From NCBI RefSeq assembly GCF_040605455.1, contig NZ_JBEXCV010000013.1:1-64000 (forward strand): a stretch of DNA of 64,000 nt. The letters are read 5' to 3'. Origin of the DNA: Embleya sp040605455. Its GTDB lineage: Bacteria > Actinomycetota > Actinomycetes > Streptomycetales > Streptomycetaceae. The translations under genes and the position numbers were made by a program. A model generated the notes under the pieces. It ran no database searches, was not told the origin of the DNA, and saw nothing but the letters and a program-made list of their open reading frames with translations. This document shows positions 28,917 to 36,387 of the stretch, in pieces; position 1 is the first letter of the stretch, and every line of letters begins with the position of its first letter.

Positions 28917-29255
28917 ATGCCCCACACCACACACGTAGACCACAGGACCGGCCGCGGCCCGATCGTCGCATTCGTCGCCTTGGTGGTCGCCGCGATCCTG
29001 GCTATGGCCGTTGTCGACGCGTTCGTGGTGTTGACCCTCGCCGTCGACGCCGACACCTGCGAATCCGCGTGTCCGACCGACACCGTCGCCCGCAGCGACC
29101 ACCTGATCCTCCTGGCCAAGCTCAGCGGCGCCGCGGCTCTCCTGAGTCTCTTCCTCACCGTGGCCCTCCCGCACCGCATCCGTTGGCGAGTCGGCCTCCC
29201 GGTCCTGACCATCGGCGTCATCCTCCAGGCCGTGGCCCTGGCCGGCGCGTCCTGA
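28917..29255 (+). CDS. Small integral membrane protein, function unknown
   Basis: 112 residues with three predicted membrane segments (about residues 15-40, 62-84 and 90-108). A short external loop between the first two contains two Cys residues (DTCESACPTD), possibly a disulfide. No conserved family is recognised. It stands alone and a hairpin lies ~140 bases downstream. The ATG is only 11 bases after a TAGCGT-like sequence, so transcription could start very near the start codon. Confidence 0.65.
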   Translation: MPHTTHVDHRTGRGPIVAFVALVVAAILAMAVVDAFVVLTLAVDADTCESACPTDTVARSDHLILLAKLSGAAALLSLFLTVALPHRIRWRVGLPVLTIGVILQAVALAGAS

Positions 29256-29393
29256 CCCCGGTCGCGCGGTCCTTCGGCCCATCCTGAACCGAGTCGACGT
29301 CTGCGGGCAGGCCGACGATCCCACGCGGGAGGCACTCGGCTTCAGTCGACGCGCACCCGCACCGCACCCGCACCCGCACCGACGGAGCGGTCG

Positions 29394-29430
29394 CCGAGCG
29401 GAGCCCGCCGTCGAAGTGGCCTCCGCTCGG
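29394..29430. terminator. Hairpin between convergent membrane-protein and kinase genes
   Basis: A 10-bp perfect stem pairs 29394-29403 with 29421-29430 with a 17-base loop. It lies 17 bases after the stop of the minus-strand kinase gene and can serve both converging genes. The stretch before it (29346-29380) is a short (CGCACC)n-type simple repeat. Confidence 0.65.
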
Positions 29431-29446
29431 CGCGGGATCCGAAAGG

Positions 29447-30223
29447 TCAGCCGCCGATGGGCGGTTCGGCCAGGAGGGTCCACCAGGTCGAGCGGTCGCC
29501 GCTGTGCCCGACCATCGCGTCCGCGAGTACCCGCCGTGCGGTGGGGGATGCCCGGCGCCAGTCGGGAAACCGCCACATCCAGCGGCGGACCTCGCCGAGG
29601 TCGTGGCCGGCGTCCACCAGATTCGCACCCAGGTAGCCGACCTCCGCCCACGGCGGCCCGAGCGCCACCTGCCCCCAGTCGACGACGGACAGCCGCCCGT
29701 CCGGCCGGACGATCATGTTGGCCGAGGTCAGGTCGGTGTGCAGCAAGGTGTTGCCGCACAACGGTCCGGTCCGGCCGGGAGGAAGGTGCTCGCGCAGCCG
29801 CGCGGCCAGGGTGGGCAGACCCGCGCTGCGGCCGGGTCGGACGCGCCCGATGCGGTCGAGTGCGCCGACCACCAGCACCATGTCGGGCAAATCCAGGCGC
29901 AGTCGGAGGGGGCGACCTTCCACGTGCTCGAAGACGAGTACCCGCCACCCGTCGACCGTGCCGTGCCGCAACAATCGCGGCGACAACACACCTGTGACGG
30001 CGCTCGCCGCGATCTCACTCGTCTGCGCCCGCGCGGACAGCGGCGCGGTGGCCTCCTCGGCAACCTTGACGAATACCGAACCGGTGGGGGTGGTGACGGT
30101 CGCGGCGAAGGAACTGGTGTACGGCCCGGCAATGGGTTCGACCGAGAGCACGGGTCCGACCGCCTTCTCGATGAACCCTTGGATGGCAAAGGGGAGTTCG
30201 GGCCATGCATAACGCCTGTTCAT
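29447..30223 (-). CDS. Aminoglycoside-phosphotransferase-family kinase-like protein
   Basis: 258 residues from an ATG at 30223 with GGGGGA upstream. The protein-kinase-like fold is indicated by the catalytic loop LLHTDLTSANMIV and the metal-binding SVVDWGQVALGPPWAEVGYL, with an N-terminal lobe containing VFVKVAEE. This family includes antibiotic, choline and homoserine kinases; here the substrate is unknown and the preceding 119-residue gene overlaps its start by four bases, so the two are coupled. Similar kinase genes are common beside WhiJ-type loci in Streptomyces, such as the one following here. Confidence 0.75.
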   Translation of the reverse strand: MNRRYAWPELPFAIQGFIEKAVGPVLSVEPIAGPYTSSFAATVTTPTGSVFVKVAEEATAPLSARAQTSEIAASAVTGVLSPRLLRHGTVDGWRVLVFEHVEGRPLRLRLDLPDMVLVVGALDRIGRVRPGRSAGLPTLAARLREHLPPGRTGPLCGNTLLHTDLTSANMIVRPDGRLSVVDWGQVALGPPWAEVGYLGANLVDAGHDLGEVRRWMWRFPDWRRASPTARRVLADAMVGHSGDRSTWWTLLAEPPIGG

Positions 30224-30579
30224 CCCGTCCCCCGAATCGATCCGGTTTCCACGGGCAGACTGAGACAAGGCTTTCCGGTCGATGTCACCGACGACAACAC
30301 CGCACCGAGTTGCCGCCCAAGGCGGTCCACCCGCATCAACCGCCGTACTGCGGTGTCCAGTTCCACATCGACGTCGAGCGCCACCAGGTGACCGATCGGA
30401 CACAGGTAGGGCGACCGCCCCGCCCGATGCGGTTGCACCACGGCAACACGCTCCGACGCGGGAGGAAGGGCCACGACGGTCCCCTCGGGAAGGTCGGCAT
30501 GTGCGTCCACGTGTCGAACACGGCACCCGACACGAATCGGCGGCTGCACATCGGCTCGATATTCTTGAATCTCCATCAC
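30220..30579 (-). CDS. Hypothetical protein coupled to the APH-like kinase
   Basis: 119 residues (GTG at 30579, or the ATG immediately after at 30576). No recognised domain: it has a beta-rich hydrophilic sequence with CRVRHVDAHADLPEGTVVALPPASE and LCPIGHLVALDVDVELD. A GAGG motif sits close to the start. Its stop overlaps the kinase start (ATGA), which supports it as a real gene. A 14-bp hairpin ends 22 bases before it. Confidence 0.55.
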   Translation of the reverse strand: MMEIQEYRADVQPPIRVGCRVRHVDAHADLPEGTVVALPPASERVAVVQPHRAGRSPYLCPIGHLVALDVDVELDTAVRRLMRVDRLGRQLGAVLSSVTSTGKPCLSLPVETGSIRGTG

Positions 30580-30600
30580 GCCTCACGGTGGATAGATGGA

Positions 30601-30647
30601 GGCAGCGGCCGGGCTCACGCCTGGAATCGAGACGCCCGGCCGCTGCC
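30601..30647 (-). terminator. Strong hairpin between HATPase gene and the kinase operon
   Basis: Arms 30601-30614 and 30634-30647 are perfectly complementary over 14 bp. On the minus strand it lies 87 bases after the HATPase stop and 22 bases before the 119-residue gene, so it may be a terminator for the former or a structured leader for the latter. Confidence 0.6.
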
Positions 30648-30733
30648 GGTTGAAGAGGTGGCTACCGACGCTCGGTCTTCCTTTTCTTTCGTTCAATCGG
30701 CAGCCGACAAGCTCAAGGCATGCAGGGACGAAG

Positions 30734-31420
30734 TCACGTTCTCGACGGACCTACAGACCTGTACGGCCACGGCACATCGCGCCGGCCACGCTGTCCGCCG
30801 TCCCCGCCACGGTGCGTGCCGCACGAAATCGGATCACCAACCGGATCGCCCCACCGGGACCCGCACGAATACCTGCGGCTCTCGACCGAGCCCTGGTGGC
30901 CTTCCGGGTCGAAGGACTCGATGCCGCACCGATCGCGCTGCCACATCGGTCGGTTCTTTGTTGCCTGGCGCCGATGTTGCACAGCGTGTGGGATCTCGGG
31001 AAGTGTGAATCCGGCAGCGACCCACTTGCCGTGGTGGCCGTCGTGGCAGATGGGTCCGTAGGCCAAGTGGTGCGCGAGGTTCGCAACAATCCCCAGCCCC
31101 CGTCCCCCTTCGCCGTCCGCCGACACGGCGTCCGAGTCACGAGGCCACACGAGCTCTACGAATCGGGTGTCCGTGACTGCGAACGTCAGTGTGTGCCCGT
31201 CGACCCACCAGTAGACGGCGATCTCGCCGGTGGTGTGTCTCCAGGCGTTGGTAACCAACTCGGATGCGACCACGAGGACGTCGTCCAGCCAATCGGCGTG
31301 ACCCTCGGTGGTTCGGTCGACGCCCAAAGCGGTGCACACGTCGAATACGTATGCACGAGCAGCCGTTGTCACGACCGTGTCCCTAGGCAGGTGCAGATGA
31401 GGGGCTGGGGCTGACGTCAT
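30734..31420 (-). CDS. HATPase-fold (RsbW/SpoIIAB-like) ATP-binding regulator with overlong tail
   Basis: 228 residues. Residues ~10-140 form a GHKL ATPase domain: N-box VASELVTNAWRHTTGE, and G-box GGRGLGIVANLAHHLAYG. Such small soluble ATPases in Streptomyces are anti-sigma-factor-like and are often paired with the divergent XRE/DUF397 genes found here. Family members normally end near residue 145; the further ~85 residues here (after AAGFTLPE) are low-quality Arg/Gly/Ser-rich sequence, so the ancestral stop has probably been lost. Confidence 0.75.
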   Translation of the reverse strand: MTSAPAPHLHLPRDTVVTTAARAYVFDVCTALGVDRTTEGHADWLDDVLVVASELVTNAWRHTTGEIAVYWWVDGHTLTFAVTDTRFVELVWPRDSDAVSADGEGGRGLGIVANLAHHLAYGPICHDGHHGKWVAAGFTLPEIPHAVQHRRQATKNRPMWQRDRCGIESFDPEGHQGSVESRRYSCGSRWGDPVGDPISCGTHRGGDGGQRGRRDVPWPYRSVGPSRT

Positions 31421-31670
31421 CTCGAACTCCCTTGCAGCAGGGGGTCTTGCTCGCCCAAAACTGCCCTTCCCGCCTGCTCACGATCAGTGGCGCGAAGGTG
31501 ACCTCAAGATACAAGCGAACATCCCTGGAGCAATGGTTATCTCTGAAATTTCAACGAGAAGAGTGATCCGTGTGACGATTCAACCGGCACAGTCTCAGGA
31601 TGAGGCATGGTCGTGGAGCACCATGCGGCAAGATGACGGCGAACATCTGGACACGTGCAGTCGAGGAGAC

Positions 31671-32537
31671 GTGTTGGCGGAGAACAGGCCTGAGCCGACG
31701 GTGGCCAGCGTTCAACTCGGTCGTCGCATGCGTAAGTACCGCGACGAGGCCGGGGTTTCCGCGAAGGCCGCAGCCGAAGCGATCGACGGATCCACGCCCA
31801 AGATCTCGCGTTACGAAACCGGTCGTCAGTGGCCACTCAAGCGCATCGAGATCGCCGAACTCCTTCGCTTGTACGAGCGAACTCCCAAAGAGGTCGCGGA
31901 TACGCTCGCTCTGATGGAGAAGGCGAAGCTGCCGGATTGGTGGCAGGACGAGGCCGGCGTCGTCCCCCAGGGCCTGGGCCAACTGTTCGCCGTCGAGACG
32001 GCGGCCGACGAACTCAGAACCGTCAGCAGCGGAATGTTGTTCGGCATGCTCCAAATCGAGGAGTACGCCCGAGAGATCATCAGCGTGCACACCATGGATC
32101 AGTCGCTGGTCGAGGGCCGTGTTCGATTGCGCTTGCGTCGCCAGGAATTGCTCCGGCGTGCGTCTCCGCCAAGTCTGCTGGCGCTCATCGACGAGAGCGC
32201 CCTGCGCCGCGTCATTGGTAGCCGTGCCATCATGCGTGACCAGATCTCACACCTGATCGACCTTGCCGCGCTGCCCAACATCACGATCAGGGTGGTCACG
32301 TTCGAGGCCGGAGCCCACAAAGGACTGACCAACGCCTTCCTGTGGCTCAAGCTTCCGCGCGAGACGGAGATGCCGGACGTCGTCTACACGGAAAGCCTCA
32401 GCGGTAGCACGTACTTCACCAAAGAAGATCAGGTGGCGGGCTTTGCCGATGCCTTCACCAGCATCGAAACACTGTCTCTCGGGCCGGACGACAGCGTGGA
32501 CTTCCTGCGCAGCTTGCAGGAGTTCCACTCAAGGTAG
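31671..32537 (+). CDS. XRE-family regulator with DUF5753 domain (WhiJ-like)
   Basis: 288 residues from the GTG at 31671, which has GAGGAG just upstream; earlier in-frame starts (31533, 31572) would give an unusual 30-46 residue addition. An N-terminal helix-turn-helix (SVQLGRRMRKYRDEAGVSAKAAAEAI, STPKISRYETGR) is followed by the DUF5753 domain (LPDWWQDEAGVVPQGLGQLFAVETAADELR to the C-terminus). Proteins of this type act with a DUF397 partner in developmental and antibiotic control (WhiJ, AbaA-type loci). The base composition is lower in GC than the flanks, suggesting later acquisition. Confidence 0.88.
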   Translation: MLAENRPEPTVASVQLGRRMRKYRDEAGVSAKAAAEAIDGSTPKISRYETGRQWPLKRIEIAELLRLYERTPKEVADTLALMEKAKLPDWWQDEAGVVPQGLGQLFAVETAADELRTVSSGMLFGMLQIEEYAREIISVHTMDQSLVEGRVRLRLRRQELLRRASPPSLLALIDESALRRVIGSRAIMRDQISHLIDLAALPNITIRVVTFEAGAHKGLTNAFLWLKLPRETEMPDVVYTESLSGSTYFTKEDQVAGFADAFTSIETLSLGPDDSVDFLRSLQEFHSR

Positions 32538-32652
32538 GTCGATCTCGCCACCCTCTTCCATCGGTCGACGCTCGATCCGCGCAACGACGCGTGCAGGATC
32601 GGCCACCCCGCGTCCCCGCGAGTCCGGACCCGGTCCCATGATGGAGGAAAGC

Positions 32653-32862
32653 ATGCCTAGCCTGGGAGATCACATGTCACAGCCAAACACCACGCCGGCG
32701 TGGAGAACCTCTTCCTACAGCGACGGCGGCGGTTGTGTCGAAACCGCCCTCGACACCTCTGGCGTTCTGGTCAGAGACAGCAAAGTGGTCTCGGGGCCCA
32801 TCCACACCTACGACCGTCGAGCGTGGACGATCTTCGCCGAAGCCATAAAGTTCTCCCACTGA
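32653..32862 (+). CDS. DUF397 protein
   Basis: 69 residues from the ATG at 32653 with a perfect GGAGGA site; a second ATG at 32674 also has a GGGAGA site. The DUF397 pattern is clear: PAWRTSSYSDGGGCVETALDTSGVLVRDSK and a C-terminal AWTIFAEAIK. It follows the XRE gene by 115 bases. In WhiJ-type loci the DUF397 product is thought to act with the XRE protein, possibly as an antagonist. Confidence 0.88.
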   Translation: MPSLGDHMSQPNTTPAWRTSSYSDGGGCVETALDTSGVLVRDSKVVSGPIHTYDRRAWTIFAEAIKFSH

Positions 32863-32945
32863 CGGAGACCCACGGGACGGCATCTGCACGAGCCCTGGTC
32901 TGCTCCTGGTTCGCGTAGTCGGCCAAGTGGAGGAGATCCGACCAC

Positions 32946-33213
32946 ATGGAGCACGCGGCGACCGGCCCACCTCGCCCGAAGCACCCGACCGCCGTGTGGA
33001 CCAAGGCCGCCAATGCCCCCGGTCAAGGATCGGACTGCGTCGATGACTCGGGAAAGTCCTCGTCCGCGCTGCCGGGACTGGTTCGTCGGCATGCTCGAAG
33101 ACCTCGTCCCACAGGTGGGCGCCGTCAATCGCGGCATTCCACCTGCGGGCGACCCCCGACACCCAAACGATCCACCTGCCCGGCAGCGTGCTGTCGTGGA
33201 ACCTCCCCGCTGA
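32946..33213 (+). pseudogene. Probable decayed second DUF397 copy
   Basis: An ATG at 32946 follows a GGAGGAG motif (11-base spacing). The first ~35 codons keep a DUF397-like core (VWTKAANAPGQGSDCVD), after which the frame degenerates. A coding-like segment in a different frame (containing WFVGMLEDLVPQVG) continues to a stop at 33213, suggesting frameshift decay. It lies directly after an intact DUF397 gene. Confidence 0.4.
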
Positions 33214-33275
33214 CTGAGTGGGAGCCGACGCCGAATCGGCTTGGCCGCGTTCCGGTGAACCGGGATGCTGGGTCC

Positions 33276-33563
33276 ATGCCAGGGCAGCGGAAGCGAAAGC
33301 AGAGGCAGCAGGAGCAACGGCGACGGGACGCCGCCCGATTCGCTCCCGACGCGGGGCACTGGGAGGTGGTCTTCGAGACGCAGGACCAGGCGGAGGGGGA
33401 CGCTCACCTGCGACGCATGCGTGCCGAGGACGCGGACTTCGACCCGTCGGCAATCAGGATCGAGATCCTGTGCGGACGCCTGACGAACCCGTCCTCGTAT
33501 CGGCTGAGCCGATTCGTGCCCAACCCGACTTCCGTCCCGGCCGAGGAACACACCGCCGGTTGA
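33276..33563 (+). CDS. Small conserved hypothetical protein
   Basis: 95 residues from the ATG at 33276. A basic N-terminus (MPGQRKRKQRQQEQRRRDAARFAPDAG is the character of the first 25 residues) precedes a compact domain WEVVFETQDQAEGDAHLRRMR, IRIEILCGRL and SYRLSRFVP. I recall close relatives downstream of regulator loci in Streptomyces but no known function. No neighbouring gene suggests one. Confidence 0.65.
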   Translation: MPGQRKRKQRQQEQRRRDAARFAPDAGHWEVVFETQDQAEGDAHLRRMRAEDADFDPSAIRIEILCGRLTNPSSYRLSRFVPNPTSVPAEEHTAG

Positions 33564-33757
33564 TCCGCCCCGATCGTGGACATCGCACCGCAAGGGCCGC
33601 GATCGAGCGACCGACCCGAACTCGTCGAAGTCGCCGACTCGGCACAAAGGCGTGGGTGTGACCACGCACGACGCATCACGCCTTTGGCAGTTGAGGACCG
33701 ATTCGGGAGTGCGGAACCGAGCGCGGATGACTGGCCACCGCCCGGCCGATCGTGGGC

Positions 33758-33796
33758 AAAAACGGGATGAGCGTGGGCGTCCCGGCTGGCTATGGT
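33758..33796 (+). promoter_or_regulatory. Candidate erm promoter with A-tract upstream of -35
   Basis: TATGGT at 33791-33796 can serve as -10, with TGAGCG at 33768-33773 as -35 after a 17-base spacer, and AAAAA at 33758-33762 just upstream. An A-rich patch directly before the -35 is a feature of promoters activated by WhiB7/WblC, which control antibiotic resistance genes including erm. Transcription would begin close to the leader-peptide ATG at 33803. Confidence 0.4.
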
Positions 33797-33802
33797 TGTG
33801 GG

Positions 33803-33841
33803 ATGTTCGCTTCCGCTTTCACGAGGACTCGCCGCTTCTAG
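33803..33841 (+). CDS. erm leader peptide (12 residues)
   Basis: ATG at 33803 to TAG at 33841 encodes MFASAFTRTRRF. It lies 106 bases before the erm start and is in a different frame from erm. The C-terminal Arg-Thr-Arg-Arg resembles the R/K-x-R/K motif that stalls macrolide-bound ribosomes on known erm leaders. Its last codons overlap the 5' arm of the first attenuator hairpin. Confidence 0.55.
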   Translation: MFASAFTRTRRF

Positions 33842-33943
33842 CGGCGGGCTGAGGGCTTCTCTCTCCTGGTTCCGCCGCACTTCGGGTCCCTTGCCGGTGC
33901 GGCTCCTTCGTGCTGCCCGGCTCCGAACTGCCTTTGTGGAGCC
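33830..33943 (+). promoter_or_regulatory. Attenuator-like hairpin set in the erm leader
   Basis: Stem 1 pairs 33830-33835 (inside the leader-peptide gene) with 33841-33846. Stem 2 pairs 33874-33880 with 33897-33903. Stem 3 pairs 33919-33924 with 33938-33943 and hides the GGAG ribosome site of erm. GCGGCGG at 33841-33847 can alternatively pair with CCGCCGC at 33872-33878, which would break stems 1 and 2; CGGCTCC occurs twice (33900-33906, 33918-33924), offering a competing partner for the ribosome-site arm. This is the logic of ribosome-stalling erm attenuation. Confidence 0.6.
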
Positions 33944-33947
33944 CCTC

Positions 33948-34790
33948 GTGCCTTATCCCACTCATGGTGGACGTCATGAGCTCGGTCAGAACTTCCTTGT
34001 CGATCGTGCGGTGATCGCACTTTTCGAGGACCTTGTCGCGCGTACATCCGGGCCGATCGTCGAGATCGGGCCCGGAGACGGTGCCATCACGGTGCCGCTG
34101 AGTCGAACCGGACGATCGATCACCGCGGTGGAACTCGACCCGAAGCGTGCCCGGCGGCTGGCGCGGCGGGTGCCCGCGCATGTCGACATCGTGGCCGCCG
34201 ATGTGCTGCGGTTTCGCTTCCCGCGCGAGCGGCACACCGTGGTGGGCAATCTGCCATTTCATCTGACCACGTCGGTGCTGCGGCGGTTGTTGGAGACCGA
34301 GTACTGGCAGAGCGCCGTGTTGCTGGTGCAGTGGGAGGTGGCTCGGCGGCGGGCCGGGGTTGGTGGGGCCACGATGCTGACGGCTGCCTGGTGGCCCTGG
34401 TACGAGTTCGCGTTGCACGCCCGGGTGCCTGCTCGGGCATTTCGGCCGATGCCGTCGGTGGACGGCGGGCTGATGTCGATCACGCGTCGGGATGCGCCAT
34501 TGGTCGAGGGACGGCGGGGCCCGTACCAGGAGTTGGTGCGGCAGGTGTTCACCGGGCCGGGACGGGGGTTGCGTGAAATCCTCACCCGGACGGGGCGGTT
34601 CGCGGGTCCGGCGCTGCGCGAGTGGTTTGGGGACGAGCGGCTCGCGCCATATGCGTTGCCCAAGGAGTTGACCGCAGGGCAGTGGGCCGCGTTGTGGCGG
34701 CTGAGCGACGTACGGGGACGCGGGGGCGGCGGAAAGGGAGCGGCACGCGCCCAGGGCACCGATTCCGGATGGGCGCGCCGACCCGGCTGA
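33948..34790 (+). CDS. erm: Erm-family 23S rRNA adenine-N6-methyltransferase
   Basis: 280 residues from a GTG at 33948, with GGAG six bases before it. The S-adenosylmethionine motif VEIGPGDGAITVPL is at ~38-51, the acidic loop ITAVELDPKRARRLARRVP follows, and motif IV, the catalytic NLPFH, is at ~101-105; the N-terminal RHELGQNFLVD is the Erm/KsgA hallmark. Erm enzymes methylate A2058 of 23S rRNA and confer macrolide-lincosamide-streptogramin B resistance. The C-terminus past residue ~250 is a basic Gly/Arg-rich tail, as in several actinomycete Erm proteins. No antibiotic-biosynthesis genes are adjacent, so a self-defence or general resistance role is likelier than producer immunity. A KsgA role is unlikely given the leader and sequence. 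Confidence 0.88.
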   Translation: MPYPTHGGRHELGQNFLVDRAVIALFEDLVARTSGPIVEIGPGDGAITVPLSRTGRSITAVELDPKRARRLARRVPAHVDIVAADVLRFRFPRERHTVVGNLPFHLTTSVLRRLLETEYWQSAVLLVQWEVARRRAGVGGATMLTAAWWPWYEFALHARVPARAFRPMPSVDGGLMSITRRDAPLVEGRRGPYQELVRQVFTGPGRGLREILTRTGRFAGPALREWFGDERLAPYALPKELTAGQWAALWRLSDVRGRGGGGKGAARAQGTDSGWARRPG

Positions 34791-34921
34791 GGCGGCTTCG
34801 CCGTCGTCTCCGCCTGACCGCTCGCCGAGGGCCGCAGGTTCCAACCCGGCAACGCGGCCCGCAACTGTACGGCCGGGTGTTCAACGCGGCGACGCCGCGC
34901 GCGGGCTCGGGGCCGTGCGCG

Positions 34922-35296
34922 CTACCGGGCCCACGGGGCGACGAAGGGCTCCTGGCCGGGGATGAGCCCCTGGCCGCCGACCGGAAGGACCACGACCGCC
35001 TCGAACGGGTCGGTGCCGTGGTTGGCCAGGGCGAACGAGGTGTCGGCGGGGACGACCAGCGCATCGCCCGGTTCGACGTCGAAGGTGTCACCGTCCATGG
35101 TGACGGTGAGCCGGCCCGACAGCGCGACGAAGATCTCCTCCCGGGTGAGCGCGTGCGGCGGGGACGACGTGCCCGGTTTGAGAGTGAGCCGCCATGCGGC
35201 GTTCTCGGTGGAACCACGGCTCGGGGCGGCGAGCCCGACAAAGGTCGCGTGCGGGTTGTCGAAGACGGGCGCTTCGGCTGCGGCGATGAACGGCAT
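34922..35296 (-). CDS. Small cupin-domain protein (copy A)
   Basis: 124 residues with one cupin barrel. Motif 1 is KPGTSSPPHALTREEIFVALSG and motif 2 is VEPGDALVVPADTSFALANHG; the second metal-binding His of motif 1 is replaced, so metal binding is uncertain. The ATG at 35296 has an AAGGAGA site. It is a paralogue of the next gene (similar over the whole length), 82 bases apart and same orientation, which suggests tandem duplication. Confidence 0.8.
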   Translation of the reverse strand: MPFIAAAEAPVFDNPHATFVGLAAPSRGSTENAAWRLTLKPGTSSPPHALTREEIFVALSGRLTVTMDGDTFDVEPGDALVVPADTSFALANHGTDPFEAVVVLPVGGQGLIPGQEPFVAPWAR

Positions 35297-35378
35297 GGGG
35301 ATCGTCTCCTTGAGGCAGAGAGCAAGGGCAGAGGGCAGAGGGCAGAAGCGGAGGCAGGGAGAAACAGGAAGTACGGGT

Positions 35379-35750
35379 CTACTGCGCCCACGGCGGATCG
35401 ATCAGGTCGCCGCCCATCTCGGCCCGGCCGCCGACGGGCAGGACCGCGACCGCCTCGAAGGGCTCGTCACCCGGGACAGCGATACCGAAGGGCACGTGCG
35501 CGGGGACGATGAGGGCGTCACCGGCGTGGAAGTCGCGCGTTTCACCGTCGAGAGTGACGACGGCCTGGCCGCTGATCGCGATGAAGATCTCCTCGCGGGT
35601 GACGGCGTGTTCGCGGCCGGGGTTGCCCGGGTGCATGGTGAAGCGCCAGACGCTGTTCTCCTTCGAGCCGCGGCTCGGGGCGGCGAGGCCGGTGGCGGTC
35701 ATCAGCGGAGCTGCGAAGAGCGGCGCGTCGGCAGCTTTGATGAGAGGCAT
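35379..35750 (-). CDS. Small cupin-domain protein (copy B)
   Basis: 123 residues. Cupin motif 1 is HPGNPGREHAVTREEIFIAISG and motif 2 is FHAGDALIVPAHVPFGIAVPG. The N-terminus (MPLIKAADAPLF) matches copy A (MPFIAAAEAPVF). It is transcribed divergently from a MarR gene 76 bases away, so it and copy A are likely the regulated genes. Substrate unknown; such cupins may isomerise or sense small molecules. Confidence 0.82.
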   Translation of the reverse strand: MPLIKAADAPLFAAPLMTATGLAAPSRGSKENSVWRFTMHPGNPGREHAVTREEIFIAISGQAVVTLDGETRDFHAGDALIVPAHVPFGIAVPGDEPFEAVAVLPVGGRAEMGGDLIDPPWAQ

Positions 35751-35772
35751 CGCGGTTCTTTCGGCTAGAGTG

Positions 35773-35800
35773 TTCAACCAAGGTATACAACCGAAGTTGA
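35773..35800. promoter_or_regulatory. Dyad in the cupin/MarR divergent promoter
   Basis: TTCAACC at 35773-35779 faces GTTGA at 35796-35800 around the palindrome GTATAC at 35783-35788, in the 76-base divergent gap. The region is strikingly AT-rich for this genome. It is the natural candidate for the MarR operator. Confidence 0.5.
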
Positions 35801-35826
35801 GCATATTTCCATGGAGGGCGTCAAGC

Positions 35827-36273
35827 GTGGATTTCGGACTGTTGTTGGGGCACGCCTACCAGGCCTTCGTCCAAGAGCTGCACGCGCACTTGGCGGAACG
35901 CGGGTTCCCCGTGGTGGGGTCGTCGTACGGCTTCGTGCTGCGCACATTGGACCGGGAGGCGGTGACTGCTACGCAGCTCGGCGAACGGCTCGGGATCACG
36001 GCGCAGGGCGCGGCGAAGGTGATCGACGAGATGGTGGCCGTCGGCTATGTCGAACGCCGTCCGGACCCGGTGGACAAGCGCGCGAAGCAGTTGCACCTGG
36101 CGCCGGGCGGGGTTGCGATGTTGGCGGTGGTGCGTGAGTTCCACGCCGAGTACGAGGGCAGGTTGACGCGGGAGGTCGGCGCGGATGACGTGGCCGCCGT
36201 ACGACGGGTATTGGCGGCGATGGTCGCCACATCCGCCGGGCCGGACCTGGCGCGCCTGTTCCGCCCGTTGTGA
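35827..36273 (+). CDS. MarR-family transcriptional regulator
   Basis: 148 residues from a GTG at 35827 with GGAGGG eight bases before. The winged-helix core is ATQLGERLGITAQGAAKVIDEMVAVGYVERRPDPVDKRAKQLHLAPGG, followed by a dimerisation helix. It is divergent from two cupin genes. MarR proteins usually repress such neighbours and release on binding a phenolic or oxidant ligand. Confidence 0.88.
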   Translation: MDFGLLLGHAYQAFVQELHAHLAERGFPVVGSSYGFVLRTLDREAVTATQLGERLGITAQGAAKVIDEMVAVGYVERRPDPVDKRAKQLHLAPGGVAMLAVVREFHAEYEGRLTREVGADDVAAVRRVLAAMVATSAGPDLARLFRPL

Positions 36274-36387
36274 GGAAACCCCACGCGGGTGACGGCAGCA
36301 ATCGACCGCACGGGCGGACGTGCGGACGTATGTGCGTGGCCGATCCGTCAGGGCCCGATCGTGCGATCACCCCGTCGGCATCCCGGT

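Noticed and set aside
30587..30733. A gene in the gap before the HATPase stop
   Set aside because: Only a hairpin and short frames; no ribosome site or protein-like sequence.
33576..33770. 64-residue plus-strand frame upstream of erm
   Set aside because: No ribosome site, no recognisable sequence, and it ends just at the candidate promoter.
33404..33880. 158-residue minus-strand frame across the erm leader region
   Set aside because: No ribosome site and poor protein character; it overlaps a good small plus-strand gene and the attenuator.
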